A stretch of 64,000 nt of DNA, from contig NZ_FNHI01000032.1 of assembly GCF_900103455.1 (NCBI RefSeq), positions 1,355 to 65,354 of the forward strand. The letters run 5' to 3'. Below, in pieces: positions 8,434 to 19,939 of this stretch. The stretch comes from Streptomyces wuyuanensis. Its GTDB lineage: Bacteria; Actinomycetota; Actinomycetes; Streptomycetales; Streptomycetaceae. The notes beneath the pieces are model-generated. The model ran no database searches. It had not been told where the DNA came from and saw only the letters and a list, made by a program, of their open reading frames with translations. The translations under genes were made by a program, and so were the position numbers. The number at the start of each line of letters is the position of its first letter. Position 1 is the first letter of the stretch.

Positions 8434-9371
8434 CCGATACGAGCGAGACCACCATGGACACGCGGACGCGGACCCGTACCGTGTTCCTGCTGGCCCACAC
8501 CGGCCGGCCGGCTGCGATCCGCAGCGCCGAACTCGTCGTCCAGGGCCTGCTGCGCGCGGGAATCGGGGTGCGCGTGCTCGCCTTCGAGGCCGCCGACCTC
8601 CCGCTGCCGCAGTCCGTGGAGACCGTGCCCGAGGCCACGCCGGAGGTGCTCGACGGGTGTGAGCTGCTCATCGTGCTCGGCGGCGACGGCACGCTGCTGC
8701 GCGGGGCCGAGTTCGCCCGCGCCTCCGGGGTCCCGATGCTCGGGGTCAACCTGGGGCGGGTCGGGTTCCTCGCGGAGGCGGAGCGGGACGATCTGGACAA
8801 GGTCGTCGACCGCGTCGTGACCCGGGAGTACGAGGTCGAGGAGCGGATGACCATCGACGTGGTCGTGCGCCGCAACGGCGACATCGTGCACCGTGACTGG
8901 GCGCTGAACGAGGCCGCCGTGCAGAAGGTCTCCCCGGAGCGGATGCTCGAGGTCGTCCTGGAGATCGACGGCCGGCCGGTGACCGGCTTCGGCTGCGACG
9001 GCATCGTGTGCGCCACCCCGACGGGGTCGACGGCCTACGCGTTCTCGGCGGGCGGGCCCGTGGTGTGGCCCGAGGTCGAGGCGCTGCTGATGGTGCCGAT
9101 CAGCGCCCACGCCCTCTTCGCCAAGCCCTTGGTCACGTCGCCGTCGTCGGTGCTCGCGGTCGAGGTGCAGCCGAACACGCCGCACGGTGTGCTGTGGTGC
9201 GACGGGCGCCGCGCCGTCGAGCTGCCGGCCGCGGCCCGGGTGGAGGTGCGGCGCGGCGAGGTGCCCGTACGACTGGCCCGGCTGCACCACGCCTCGTTCA
9301 CGGACCGGCTGGTGGCGAAGTTCGCGCTGCCGGTCTCGGGCTGGCGGGGCGCGCCGCACAACGACACATGA
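8430..9371 (+). CDS. nadK: NAD kinase
   Basis: 313 residues from TTG 8430, which overlaps the tlyA stop (TTGA) and has GGAGGGG 5 bases upstream; ATG 8454 is an alternative. The nucleotide motif GGDGT is at residues 84-88, followed by LNLGRVGFLAE, the ALNEAAV motif and TPTGSTAYAFSAGGP. It phosphorylates NAD(+) to NADP(+) in the cytoplasm. The tlyA-nadK-recN order is conserved across Streptomyces. An extra ~18-residue Thr/Arg-rich N-terminus is present if TTG is used. Confidence 0.94.
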   Translation: MTDTSETTMDTRTRTRTVFLLAHTGRPAAIRSAELVVQGLLRAGIGVRVLAFEAADLPLPQSVETVPEATPEVLDGCELLIVLGGDGTLLRGAEFARASGVPMLGVNLGRVGFLAEAERDDLDKVVDRVVTREYEVEERMTIDVVVRRNGDIVHRDWALNEAAVQKVSPERMLEVVLEIDGRPVTGFGCDGIVCATPTGSTAYAFSAGGPVVWPEVEALLMVPISAHALFAKPLVTSPSSVLAVEVQPNTPHGVLWCDGRRAVELPAAARVEVRRGEVPVRLARLHHASFTDRLVAKFALPVSGWRGAPHNDT

Positions 9372-9535
9372 CGCCGACCCGGTCCGCAGCGCCCTCCCGG
9401 CCCGCCGCGCAGGGGTTCGCCGGCCGGGCCGCCGGCCACTCCCACGGGTGATGACGAGCGCGCCGACCTGCGGTTGTGTACCCGGGAGGCGGGGGCCGTC
9501 GCACACTCGGCCCCGGACCTCGTAAGGTCTTCTCC

Positions 9536-11266
9536 GTGTTGGAGGAGATGCGGATACGGTCGCTCGGGGTCATCGACGACGCCGTCGTCGAGCTGTCACC
9601 GGGGTTCACGGCGGTCACCGGTGAGACCGGTGCGGGCAAGACCATGGTCGTCACCAGCCTCGGGCTGCTGCTCGGCGGGCGCGCCGACCCCGCCCTCGTA
9701 CGGATCGGCGCCAAGTCGGCCGTCGTGGAGGGGCGGGTCACCGTGCCCGCGGGCGCCCCCGTGGCCGTACGGGCCGAGGAGGCGGGCGCCGAGCTCGACG
9801 ACGGGGCGTTGCTGATCAGCCGGACGATCTCCGCGGAGGGCCGCTCCCGGGCGCACCTCGGCGGGCGGTCGGTTCCGGTCGGCATGCTGACCGAGCTGGC
9901 CGACGAACTCGTGGCCGTCCACGGCCAGACCGACCAGCAGGGACTCCTCAAGGCCGCTCGCCAGCGGCAGGCCCTGGACCGGTACGCGGGCGACGCGGTC
10001 GCCGGGCCCCACGCCAAGTACGCGGCCGCGTACCGGCGGCTGAAGGCCGTCTCCGCCGAGTTGGCCACGCTGACCACCCGCGCCCGTGAACGCGCCCAGG
10101 AAGCCGATCTGCTGCGTTTCGGGCTGAACGAGGTCGCGGCCGTGGAGCCGCGCGCCGGGGAGGACGCGGAGCTCGCCGCCGAGGCCGAGCGGCTGGGTCA
10201 CGCCGAGGCCCTCGCCTCCGCCGCGGCCGTGGCGCACGCCGCGCTCGCCGGGAACCCGGAGGACCCCGAGGGCGTCGACGCGACCACGCTCGTCGCCGGC
10301 GCCGGCCGGGCCCTGGACGCCGTCCGCGCCCACGATCCCGCGCTGGCCGCGCTGGCCGACCGGATGGGCGAGATCTCCATCCTGCTCGCCGACGTGGCGG
10401 GTGAACTCGCCGGGTACGCGGACAACCTCGACGCCGACCCGCTCCGGCTCGCGGCGGTCGAGGAACGGCGGGCCGCGCTCGGCGCGCTCACCCGCAAGTA
10501 CGGCGAGGACGTGAACGCCGTCCTGGCCTGGGCCGAGGAGGGCGCCGGCCGGCTCACCGAGCTGGAGGGCGACGACGACCGGATCGACGAGCTGACGGCG
10601 GAGCGCGACGCGCTGCGCGCCGAGCTGTCCGGCCTCGCCCAGGCACTGACGGACGCCCGCACGGGCGCGGCGGCCCGCTTCGCGGAGGCGGTGACGGCGG
10701 AGCTGGCGCATCTCGCGATGCCGCACGCACGCGTGACGATCGACATCCGCCAGACCGACGACCCCGAGGGGGTCGAGGTCAACGGGCGTACCGTCGCCTG
10801 CACCTCGTCCGGAGCCGACGAGGTCGAGCTGCTGCTCGCCCCGCACCCGGATGCCCAGCCTCGGCCGATCGCCAAGGGCGCCTCCGGCGGTGAGCTCTCG
10901 CGCGTGATGCTCGCGGTGGAGGTCGTCTTCGCCGGGACCGACCCGGTGCCGACGTACCTCTTCGACGAGGTCGACGCGGGCGTCGGCGGCAAGGCGGCGG
11001 TGGAGATCGGCCGGCGCCTCGCCAAGCTCGCGAAGACCGCTCAGGTGGTCGTGGTGACGCACCTCCCGCAGGTGGCGGCGTTCGCCGACCGGCAGTTGCT
11101 GGTCGAGAAGACCAACGACGGATCGGTGACCCGGTCCGGGGTCACGGTCCTGGAGGGTGAGGACCGGGTGCGCGAGCTGTCCCGGATGCTCGCCGGCCAG
11201 GAGGACTCCGAGACTGCGCGGGCACACGCGGAGGAACTGCTGGCGACGGCCCGAGCCGATGCCTGA
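9536..11266 (+). CDS. recN: DNA repair protein RecN
   Basis: 576 residues. GTG 9536 (VLEEMRIRSLGV) is chosen because this is the normal family N-terminus; an ATG 12 bases later is possible. The SMC-like layout is visible: Walker A GETGAGKT at residues 29-36, a long Ala/Glu/Leu-rich coiled coil (about 150-370), the signature GASGGELSR and Walker B TYLFDEVDAGVGG near the C-terminus. RecN acts early in double-strand-break repair with RecA. It lies 164 bases after nadK, a gap in which I see no stable gene. Confidence 0.95.
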   Translation: MLEEMRIRSLGVIDDAVVELSPGFTAVTGETGAGKTMVVTSLGLLLGGRADPALVRIGAKSAVVEGRVTVPAGAPVAVRAEEAGAELDDGALLISRTISAEGRSRAHLGGRSVPVGMLTELADELVAVHGQTDQQGLLKAARQRQALDRYAGDAVAGPHAKYAAAYRRLKAVSAELATLTTRARERAQEADLLRFGLNEVAAVEPRAGEDAELAAEAERLGHAEALASAAAVAHAALAGNPEDPEGVDATTLVAGAGRALDAVRAHDPALAALADRMGEISILLADVAGELAGYADNLDADPLRLAAVEERRAALGALTRKYGEDVNAVLAWAEEGAGRLTELEGDDDRIDELTAERDALRAELSGLAQALTDARTGAAARFAEAVTAELAHLAMPHARVTIDIRQTDDPEGVEVNGRTVACTSSGADEVELLLAPHPDAQPRPIAKGASGGELSRVMLAVEVVFAGTDPVPTYLFDEVDAGVGGKAAVEIGRRLAKLAKTAQVVVVTHLPQVAAFADRQLLVEKTNDGSVTRSGVTVLEGEDRVRELSRMLAGQEDSETARAHAEELLATARADA

Positions 11267-11613
11267 GCAGGTGTGCTGATCCCGGTCGCGGGCGGGTAGG
11301 GGCGGATGATCCGTGCTCCGGCGCGGGCGGCGCCGGGGCCGTGGCCGGGGTGGTGCACTGCGCGTGACGGGCGCGCGGACGGCGGCGTGCGCGGTCGGAG
11401 CGCACCAATGACGCCCCCACGCACGCCGTGGACGACCGCGCAGGACCGTTCCTCGCCCGGCAGCAGCGGTCGCGGAGCCGTATCGGGCGAGCGGATGACC
11501 GCCGGTGTGCGCTCACCCGTGTGGGTGATCCCGTCGGGGCTGTTGAGGCTCCGGACACGGGAACGACATCCCGGCGGTGCCGGAACGTGCGTACGGACTG
11601 GCATCCTTGGCGC
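11267..11613. other. Intergenic region recN-glycosyltransferase, no gene recognised
   Basis: 347 bases. Short open frames exist on both strands but have arginine/proline-rich translations without family features. No convincing hairpin or promoter hexamer pair was found. Confidence 0.5.
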
Positions 11614-12708
11614 GTGACACAGCTGCGTACGGTCCAGGTACTGGGCGGCGGCAGCGCGGGCAGCAGCGCTCACGTCAGGTCACTGGCCGGGGGCCTGGTG
11701 GCGCGGGGAGTGGGGGTGACCGTGTGCGCGCCCGCACCCCTGGAGCACGAATACGACTTCCACGGCGCCGGGGCACACTTCGTGCCCGTGCCGCGCCGCA
11801 GCGACCCGGCGGCGGTCGGGGCGCTCCGGGCGGCGTGCGCGGGAGCGGACGTCGTCCATGCGCACGGTCTCGACGCCGCGGTGCGGACCGCCCTGGCGAT
11901 CAGCGGGCAGGGCGTGCCGCTGGTGGTCACCTGGCACACCCGGACGCGGACCGCGGGGGCGCGCGGCAGGTTGTCGCGGATGCTGGAGCGAAGGGCGGTG
12001 AGGGCGGCGGCGGTCGTGCTGGGCACGTCGTCCGAGCTGGTGGACCGGGCCCGGAGCAGTGGCGCGCGGGACGCCCGGCTCGCCCCGGTCGCCGTACCGC
12101 CCCCGGTCCCGGCCCCGGACCGCCCCGAGAGCAAGGCGCGGGCCGAACTGGGCGCGGTGGACCGGCCGTTGCTGACGGCCGTCGGCAGGCTCGAGCCGGG
12201 GCGCGGCCACGGCACCCTCCTCGACGCGTCCCACCGGTGGCTCGGGCTCGACCCCGTGCCGCTGGTCGCGATCGCGGGGGAGGGGCGGGAACGCGCCCTG
12301 CTGCAACGGCGCATCGACAGGGAGGGCCTGCCGGTTCGGCTCCTCGGCCGCCGCGACGACGTCAGCGAGCTGCTGGCGGTCTCCGACCTGGCACTGCTGC
12401 CGAGCAGCTGGGAGGCCCGGTCGCTGCTCGCCCAGGAGGCCCTCCGGCTGGGCGTGCCGCTCGTGGCGACCCGGGTCGGCGGCACGCCCGAGCTCGTGGG
12501 CACGGCCGCCGAACTCGTGCCCTACGGAGACGCCGTGGCCCTCGCCGCCGCCGTCAGCCGCCTGCTGGCGGACCCCGAACGCCGCAGCCGGCTCGGGACG
12601 GCGGGGCGGGCCCAGGCGGCGACCTGGCCGACGGAGGACGAGACCATCGCGCAGGTCCTGAGCATCTACGACGAACTCACCCAGCCGCCGCGCCCGCGTA
12701 CGGCCTGA
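11614..12708 (+). CDS. Glycosyltransferase family 4 protein
   Basis: 364 residues from GTG 11614. The N-terminal Rossmann half begins TVQVLGGGSAGSSAHV, a nucleotide-sugar/acceptor-side glycine loop, and continues with VVHAHGLDAAV. The C-terminal half carries the GT-B donor region: AVGRLEPGRGHGTLL, SSWEARSLLAQEALRLGVPL and TRVGGTPELVG. It probably transfers a sugar from an NDP-sugar to a lipid, glycan or small molecule; donor and acceptor are not readable. No signal peptide. No strong ribosome site precedes the GTG. Same-frame openings upstream are not used because the fold starts here. Confidence 0.85.
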   Translation: MTQLRTVQVLGGGSAGSSAHVRSLAGGLVARGVGVTVCAPAPLEHEYDFHGAGAHFVPVPRRSDPAAVGALRAACAGADVVHAHGLDAAVRTALAISGQGVPLVVTWHTRTRTAGARGRLSRMLERRAVRAAAVVLGTSSELVDRARSSGARDARLAPVAVPPPVPAPDRPESKARAELGAVDRPLLTAVGRLEPGRGHGTLLDASHRWLGLDPVPLVAIAGEGRERALLQRRIDREGLPVRLLGRRDDVSELLAVSDLALLPSSWEARSLLAQEALRLGVPLVATRVGGTPELVGTAAELVPYGDAVALAAAVSRLLADPERRSRLGTAGRAQAATWPTEDETIAQVLSIYDELTQPPRPRTA

Positions 12709-12742
12709 CCGCGGCGGCCTGCCCGCCCCGCGCCCGCCCGGC

Positions 12743-14380
12743 CTACAGCGTGTGGCGGCGGGCGCGCAGGGCCAGGGAGAGGGCCAGGACCGTCTGGGGG
12801 TCGTCCAGGTCGGTGCCGAGGAGTTCGGAGATGCGGGCCAGGCGGTTGTAGAGCGTCTGGCGGTTGAGATGGAGCTCGCGGGCCGTCTCCGCCTTTCGGC
12901 CGGCGTGGGCGAGGAAGGTCTGGAGCGTGGGCAGCAACGCCGGGCGGGACGTGCGGTCGTGCTCCAGGAGCGGTCCGACCGCACGGTCCACGAACGCGGC
13001 CAGATCGGGGTGGTCCCGCAGCCGCCACAGCAGCAGGTCGATGTCGAGGCGGCGGGCGTCGTACCACGGGCGGTCGGGCAGGCCCTGGGCCGCCGCCGCC
13101 GTCTCCGCCGCGTGCCGCAGGCCCGCGGAGGCCGCCGCCCATCCGCCGGGGACGCCCACGACGACCACCGGCGGATGGACCCCGGCCCGTGCCGGGCCCG
13201 CCATGCCGGCCCTTTCCAGACCGGCGCGCAGCGCCGCCGCGACCCGGTCGGCCACCGCCGTGCGTTCCGACTCCGAGCGCAGGCCCAGCAGCAGCGGCAC
13301 CCGTCCCTCGACGGGGCGCACCCCGAGGAGCACGGGCACGCCGACGGACGCCAGTTCCTCCAGTACCGCCCGGGCCAGCAGCGCCCAGTTGCCGGACGGG
13401 TAGAGCTCGGGCGCGAGCCGCATCACCACCGGCAGCAGCGGGCCGTCACCGGGCCGGAAGCCCAGCACCTTCGCCTGGGCGGGCGCGTCCTCCGCCGTGA
13501 TGCGGCCCTCGGCGAGATCCGTCAGGAAGTCGCCGCGGCCGCGCGCCGCCAGCTCCTCCTCCTGCCGGGCCTGCATCAGGACGACCGCGAGCACGCCGGC
13601 CGCCCGTTCGGCCGCCATCCGGTGCACCGGAAGGAGCGGCCCGGAAACGGCGAGCAGCACGAGCCGCGCGCGTACCGCCCCCGCCCCGTGGCCACCCCCC
13701 GGCACGTCCACCAGCACCGATCCGGACGGTGGCCCCGCCTCCCGCGCCGACCGCTGGCCGCGCAGCCCCTCCCAGACCTGGAGCGGATCGGCCGCGGCCG
13801 GCCCGGTGCCAGTGCCCGCCGCGTAGAGCAACTGGCCGTCGGCTGTCTCCAGGAACACCGGGTTCGCGGTGAAGTCCGCCAGGATCCGCAGTACTTGGGG
13901 GATCCCACCGCCTTCGAGGAGGGCCCGGGTGCACTGCCGGTACACCTCTTCCGCCTGCTGCAGCAGCGCGTAGTGCCCGTTGACGATCTCGGTGTGGACC
14001 TCCTCGGTCACCGAGACGAACGGGACCTCGCGATGGAGCTGGATCAGTGGCAGTCCGGCCGTTCTGGCGGCCTCGACGATGCTGGCGGGCAGCCGGGTGA
14101 AGCGGGGACCGAGCTCCACGACCAGCGCGGCGATCCCACGTTCGGCGAGCCGGTGCACGAAGGCCCGCTGCTCGGCGGGCCGGGCGCCCAGACCGAGGCC
14201 GGTCGTCAGCAGCAGTTCGCCGCCCTTGAGCAGCGACGCGATGTTGGGGACCTCACCGGCGTGCACCCAGCGCACGGTGCGGTTCAGCCGGTCCCCGCCG
14301 GCGACGACCTCCGGGAGTCCGCCGCGCAGTGCGGGCAGTTCGAGCGCCCGCTGCACGGTGATCCCGCCCTGTGTTTCCAT
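12743..14380 (-). CDS. PucR family transcriptional regulator
   Basis: 545 residues from ATG 14380. The N-terminal PucR (purine catabolism regulator-like) domain spans about residues 8-130 (WVHAGEVPNIASLLKGGELLLTTG in two adjoining parts). A GAF/GGDEF-like middle follows, then a C-terminal PucR helix-turn-helix (LQTFLAHAGRKAETA then ELHLNRQTLYNRLARI). Such regulators control purine, amino-acid or amine catabolism genes. The flavoprotein gene lies 40 bases upstream on the same strand, so the two may be co-transcribed or the regulator may act on its neighbour. It is convergent with the glycosyltransferase gene. Confidence 0.9.
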   Translation of the reverse strand: METQGGITVQRALELPALRGGLPEVVAGGDRLNRTVRWVHAGEVPNIASLLKGGELLLTTGLGLGARPAEQRAFVHRLAERGIAALVVELGPRFTRLPASIVEAARTAGLPLIQLHREVPFVSVTEEVHTEIVNGHYALLQQAEEVYRQCTRALLEGGGIPQVLRILADFTANPVFLETADGQLLYAAGTGTGPAAADPLQVWEGLRGQRSAREAGPPSGSVLVDVPGGGHGAGAVRARLVLLAVSGPLLPVHRMAAERAAGVLAVVLMQARQEEELAARGRGDFLTDLAEGRITAEDAPAQAKVLGFRPGDGPLLPVVMRLAPELYPSGNWALLARAVLEELASVGVPVLLGVRPVEGRVPLLLGLRSESERTAVADRVAAALRAGLERAGMAGPARAGVHPPVVVVGVPGGWAAASAGLRHAAETAAAAQGLPDRPWYDARRLDIDLLLWRLRDHPDLAAFVDRAVGPLLEHDRTSRPALLPTLQTFLAHAGRKAETARELHLNRQTLYNRLARISELLGTDLDDPQTVLALSLALRARRHTL

Positions 14381-14420
14381 TGCCGGGACGCTACCTGGGC
14401 GAGAGTTCGAAGGACAACTG

Positions 14421-15803
14421 TCAGTCCGGCTTGATGTTGTGGTTGCGGCGGAACACGTTGTCGGGGTCGTACGCCGCCTTGACGGCGGCGAGCCGCCGGT
14501 AGTTCTCGGCACCGAATCCGGCCACCACCCGCTCCCGGCCCTCGTCGCCGATGAAGTTCAGGTACACCTGCCCGATGGACCAGGGCATCACGTCGGCCCG
14601 CGCGTCGTGGACCCAGCGCCGGCCGCGCTCGTCGTCCGCCGGGTCCTCCCAGATGCCGAAGGGGTGCAGGACCCACTCCGCGGTGCGCCACGGCAGCGGC
14701 CAGCCCGGGTCGCCGCGGCTCATCGCCCCGCCCATCGGGAACAGGATGTGCTGGGAGTTCGACGGCACGATCATGCTGTCGGTGCGGGCGCAGAAGACGT
14801 CCACGGCCGGATCGGGAAGGGCCGTGAGGTACTCGGCGGACCAGTAGTTCCGCAGGCCGGGCGGGTCGTCGATCATGCACTGGAGCTCGGCGTACGGGAG
14901 CTCCATGAGGACCTCGGCCTCATGGCCGAGGCCGAGCAGCGGGGCCGCGGCCTTGCGCAGTTCAGGCTCCGTACCGGCGTAGGTCACCAGCGCCAGGGCC
15001 ACTGCCCGCCCGACCAGGTGCTCGGGCATGAAGTCCTCGGGAGGGCCCGTGAGGCAGATGAAGCCTCCGCCCATCCCGTCGGGGGCGGACTCCAGCAGAT
15101 CCCGGTACACCGGGAGCACCTCGGCACCCCGTGCCGCGGGGAAGAACAGGAACGCGACGGACATGGCGGGCAGCGGATGCAGTCGCAGCGTCAGCGACGT
15201 GGCCACGCCGAAGTTCCCGCCGCCGCCGTGCAGGGCCCAGAACAGCTCCGGGTTCTCCTCCTCGCTGGCGTGTACCTCGGCGCCGTCGGCCGTGACCAGG
15301 TCCACGGCCACGAGGTTGTCGCAGGCGAGGCCGAACTTCCGCTCCAGCCAGCCCGATCCGCCGCCGAGCGTGAAGCCGCCCAGCCCGGTGGTGGAGGCCC
15401 GTCCGCCCGTGGTCGCCAGTGAGTACGGCTGGGTGGCCCGGTCCAGGTCGCTCATGGTGGCTCCGCCGCCGACCCGGGCGGTGCGGGCGTCCGGGTCCAC
15501 CGCGACCGCGTGCATCCGCCGCAGATCGATCACGAGCCCGCCGTCGGTGGTGGCGGCCCCCGCGACGCCGTGGCCCCCGCCGCGGACGGCGAGCTCCAGG
15601 TCGTGGTCCCGGCCGAACCGGATCGCCGTGGCGACGTCGGCGGCCGACTCGCACTGGACGATCACCGAAGGCCGCCGGTCGATCATCGCGTTGAAGAGCG
15701 CCCGGGCCTCGTCGTATCCGGCGTCGTCCGGGGTGATGGCCTCACCGGCCAGGGAGTCGCGGAGTCCCGTCAGGGCCGGCTCCGCGAACGGTTGGGGCGC
15801 CAT
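14421..15803 (-). CDS. FAD-binding oxidoreductase, berberine-bridge-enzyme type
   Basis: 460 residues. A PCMH-type FAD-binding domain occupies about residues 35-205. The RGGGHGVAG loop carries the His that is 8-alpha-linked to FAD in this family. The C-terminal BBE motif YLNFIGDEG and the closing NYRRLAAVKAAYDPDNVFRRNHNI are present. The usual second flavin attachment Cys is not evident in the TLGGGSGWLERKFGLACDN stretch except as that late Cys, so single or double linkage is uncertain. Members oxidise alcohols, sugars or alkaloid-like substrates with O2. No signal peptide. It lies between the PucR regulator and the GH15 gene, all on the minus strand. Confidence 0.9.
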   Translation of the reverse strand: MAPQPFAEPALTGLRDSLAGEAITPDDAGYDEARALFNAMIDRRPSVIVQCESAADVATAIRFGRDHDLELAVRGGGHGVAGAATTDGGLVIDLRRMHAVAVDPDARTARVGGGATMSDLDRATQPYSLATTGGRASTTGLGGFTLGGGSGWLERKFGLACDNLVAVDLVTADGAEVHASEEENPELFWALHGGGGNFGVATSLTLRLHPLPAMSVAFLFFPAARGAEVLPVYRDLLESAPDGMGGGFICLTGPPEDFMPEHLVGRAVALALVTYAGTEPELRKAAAPLLGLGHEAEVLMELPYAELQCMIDDPPGLRNYWSAEYLTALPDPAVDVFCARTDSMIVPSNSQHILFPMGGAMSRGDPGWPLPWRTAEWVLHPFGIWEDPADDERGRRWVHDARADVMPWSIGQVYLNFIGDEGRERVVAGFGAENYRRLAAVKAAYDPDNVFRRNHNIKPD

Positions 15804-15890
15804 GATGCCCCCTTCCGGGGCGCGAGCAGGACCTCTTCATCGTAGGTACGAGCGGTCCCGCCGCGCACATCCGCGGAAGGGGGTGGGGCG

Positions 15891-17693
15891 TCAGCCGCCG
15901 TAAGCGCCGGACGCGGTGAGCCGCAGCGCCGTGTCGATCAGCGGGACATGGCTGAACGCCTGCGGGAAGTTGCCCACCTGACGCTGGAGCCGGGGGTCCC
16001 ACTCCTCGGCGAGCAGCCCGAGGTCGTTCCGCAGCGACAGCAGCTTCTCGAACAGCCGACGTGCCTCGTCCACGCGCCCGATCATCGCCAGGTCGTCCGC
16101 GAGCCAGAACGAGCAGGCGAGGAACGCGCCCTCGTCGCCCTCGAGCCCGTCGACGCCGGCCTCGTCGCCCGCCGTCGGGTAGCGCAGCACGAAGCCGTCC
16201 GGGGTGGACAGCTCCCGCTGGATCGCCTCGATCGTGCCGATGACGCGCTTGTCGTCCGGCGGCAGGAAGCCCATCTGCGGGATGAGCAGCAGCGAGGCGT
16301 CGAGTTCCTTGGAGCCGTAGGACTGCGTGAAGGTGTTGCGCTCCTTGTCGTAACCCTTCTCGCAGACGTCGCGGTGGATCTCGTCGCGCAGCTCGCGCCA
16401 GCGCTCCAGCGGGCCGTCGGCGTCGCCGGACTCGATCAGCTTGATCGTGCGGTCGACGGCGACCCACGCCATCACCTTGGAGTGCACGAAGTGCCGGCGC
16501 GGACCGCGGACCTCCCAGATGCCCTCGTCGGGCTGGTCCCAGTGGTCCTCCAGGTACCGGATCAGCCTCAGCTGGAGCACCGAGGCGTAGTCGTTGCGCG
16601 ACAGACCCGTCATATGGGCCAGGTGCAGGGCCTCGGTGACCTCTCCGTACACGTCCAGCTGGAGCTGGTTCGCCGCGCCGTTGCCGACCCGTACCGGCGC
16701 CGAGCCCTCGTAACCGGGCAGCCAGTCCAGCTCCGCCTCGCCGAGCTCCCGCTCGCCCGCGATGCCGTACATGATCTGCAGGTTCTCCGGATCGCCGGCG
16801 ACGGCGCGCAGCAGCCACTCGCGCCAGGCCCTGGCCTCCTCCCGGTATCCGGTGCGCAGCAGCGAGGAGAGGGTGATGGCGGCGTCGCGCAGCCAGGTGT
16901 AGCGGTAGTCCCAGTTCCGCACGCCCCCGATCTCCTCGGGCAGCGAGGTGGTGGGGGCGGCGACGATGCCGCCGGTGGGGGCGTACGTCAGGGCCTTCAG
17001 CGTGATCAGCGAGCGGACCACCGACTCCCGGTAGGGGCCGTGGTACGTACAGTGCTCGACCCAGTCGCGCCAGAACTCCTCCGTCGCCTCCAGCGACCCC
17101 TCGGGGTCGGGCAGCGCGGGCGGCTGGTGGTGGGACGGCTGCCAGCTGATGGTGAAGGCGAGCCGGTCGCCGGGTGAGACCGTGAAGTCGGAGTACGTGG
17201 TCAGGTCCTGGCCGTAGGTCTCGGCGGGGGTGTCCAGCCACACCGAGTCGGGGCCCGCGACGGCGACCGTGCGGTTGTCCACCTTGTGGACCCAGGGCAC
17301 GACCCGGCCGTAGCTGAACCGCATCCGCAGGGCCGACCGCATCGGCACGCGCCCGCTGATGCCCTCCACGATCCGGATCAGCTGGGGCGCGCCGTCACGG
17401 GGCGGCATGAAATCCGTCACGCGGACCGTGCCGCGTGGCGTGTCCCACTCCGACTCCAGGATCAGGGAGTCGCCCCGGTAGCGGCGGCGGCTGGCCGCGG
17501 GCGGCTCGGTGTCCGCCGGGTACGCCGGCCCGAGACGCCAGAATCCGTGCTCCTCGGTGCCGAGGAGACCTGCGAAGACGGCATGCGAATCGAAGCGGGG
17601 GAGGCACAGCCAGTCGACTGTGCCGTCCCGGCAGACCAGGGCAGCGGTCTGCATGTCTCCGATGAGTGCGTAGTCCTCGATGCGCCCGGCCAC
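15891..17693 (-). CDS. Glycoside hydrolase family 15 protein (glucoamylase/trehalase-like)
   Basis: 600 residues from GTG 17693, which has a GGAG site 6 bases upstream on its strand; a GTG at 17735 would add 14 residues but lacks a ribosome site. An N-terminal beta-sandwich domain (RIEDYALIGDMQTAALVC) precedes the (alpha/alpha)6 catalytic barrel. GGVRNWDYRYTWLRDAA and QLDVYGEV are typical; Glu in LLAEEWDP near the end is the expected catalytic base. Actinobacterial members include alpha,alpha-trehalases and glucan 1,4-alpha-glucosidases. No signal peptide, so it is probably cytoplasmic and acts on trehalose or small glucans (inference). Confidence 0.92.
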   Translation of the reverse strand: MAGRIEDYALIGDMQTAALVCRDGTVDWLCLPRFDSHAVFAGLLGTEEHGFWRLGPAYPADTEPPAASRRRYRGDSLILESEWDTPRGTVRVTDFMPPRDGAPQLIRIVEGISGRVPMRSALRMRFSYGRVVPWVHKVDNRTVAVAGPDSVWLDTPAETYGQDLTTYSDFTVSPGDRLAFTISWQPSHHQPPALPDPEGSLEATEEFWRDWVEHCTYHGPYRESVVRSLITLKALTYAPTGGIVAAPTTSLPEEIGGVRNWDYRYTWLRDAAITLSSLLRTGYREEARAWREWLLRAVAGDPENLQIMYGIAGERELGEAELDWLPGYEGSAPVRVGNGAANQLQLDVYGEVTEALHLAHMTGLSRNDYASVLQLRLIRYLEDHWDQPDEGIWEVRGPRRHFVHSKVMAWVAVDRTIKLIESGDADGPLERWRELRDEIHRDVCEKGYDKERNTFTQSYGSKELDASLLLIPQMGFLPPDDKRVIGTIEAIQRELSTPDGFVLRYPTAGDEAGVDGLEGDEGAFLACSFWLADDLAMIGRVDEARRLFEKLLSLRNDLGLLAEEWDPRLQRQVGNFPQAFSHVPLIDTALRLTASGAYGG

Positions 17694-18175
17694 GTGGATC
17701 TCCAGTCGAACGGCCACGTCCGCCCAGCGTGGCACTTACTGCGGTCAAGGGGTCAATCGGTCGATGACGAGCTCGCTCCGGGAGGGGTGTTCCCGCCCAG
17801 GCGAAACTGTGAGGGGAAGGGCGGGGGTGGTGCCGTTCACCGGCCTCGCTCGGCAGCGATATTCCGAATCAAGTGTCCGAGCAGGATACGACGCACCCCG
17901 GTGATCCGCGCGATGCTCTGGACAATGCATCGCGGCCGAACGGGTGAGCGCCTGGTGAACCCCGGTGGAGCCCGCTGAAGGCCATCATGCCCTGTGTGGC
18001 CGGAAGCAGTCTCCCCCGGGCGCTGATACCCTGGTAGCCCGTGGACCGGTGGTGCCCCCGCTAGGGATGGCGGCCCCCGAACCGCAGCGACGGCTCCCCA
18101 GGTGATCCCCGGATGTTCCCTGTGGGGCGCCGTTACGCACGACCACCTCGCGACCACGGGAGCCCCGTCTTGGCC
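17694..18175. promoter_or_regulatory. Divergent GH15/pyrG intergenic region
   Basis: 482 bases without a gene I can support. A TACCCT -10-like element at 18027-18032 could start pyrG, giving a leader of about 140 bases that contains several GC-rich partial inverted repeats (for example CCCCAGG...CCTGTGGGG around 18101-18127). No clear -35 is present. The left half should carry the GH15 promoter, but I cannot place it. Confidence 0.4.
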
Positions 18176-19861
<1,686 letters not shown>

Positions 19862-19939
19862 GGCAAAGGCATTACGGTGGGCCGGGGCGCGGGACGGGAG
19901 AGGTTCCGCGCCCCGGTTCCGGCGTTTGGGAGGACGCAC

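Noticed and set aside
9368..9451. 27-codon frame with ATGA overlap after nadK
   Set aside because: Ala/Gly/Arg-rich, with no motif or extra ribosome site; the overlap alone is not enough.
11306..11617. 103-codon plus-strand frame after recN
   Set aside because: Composition is Arg/Gly/Pro/Thr noise; it overlaps the start of the glycosyltransferase in another frame.
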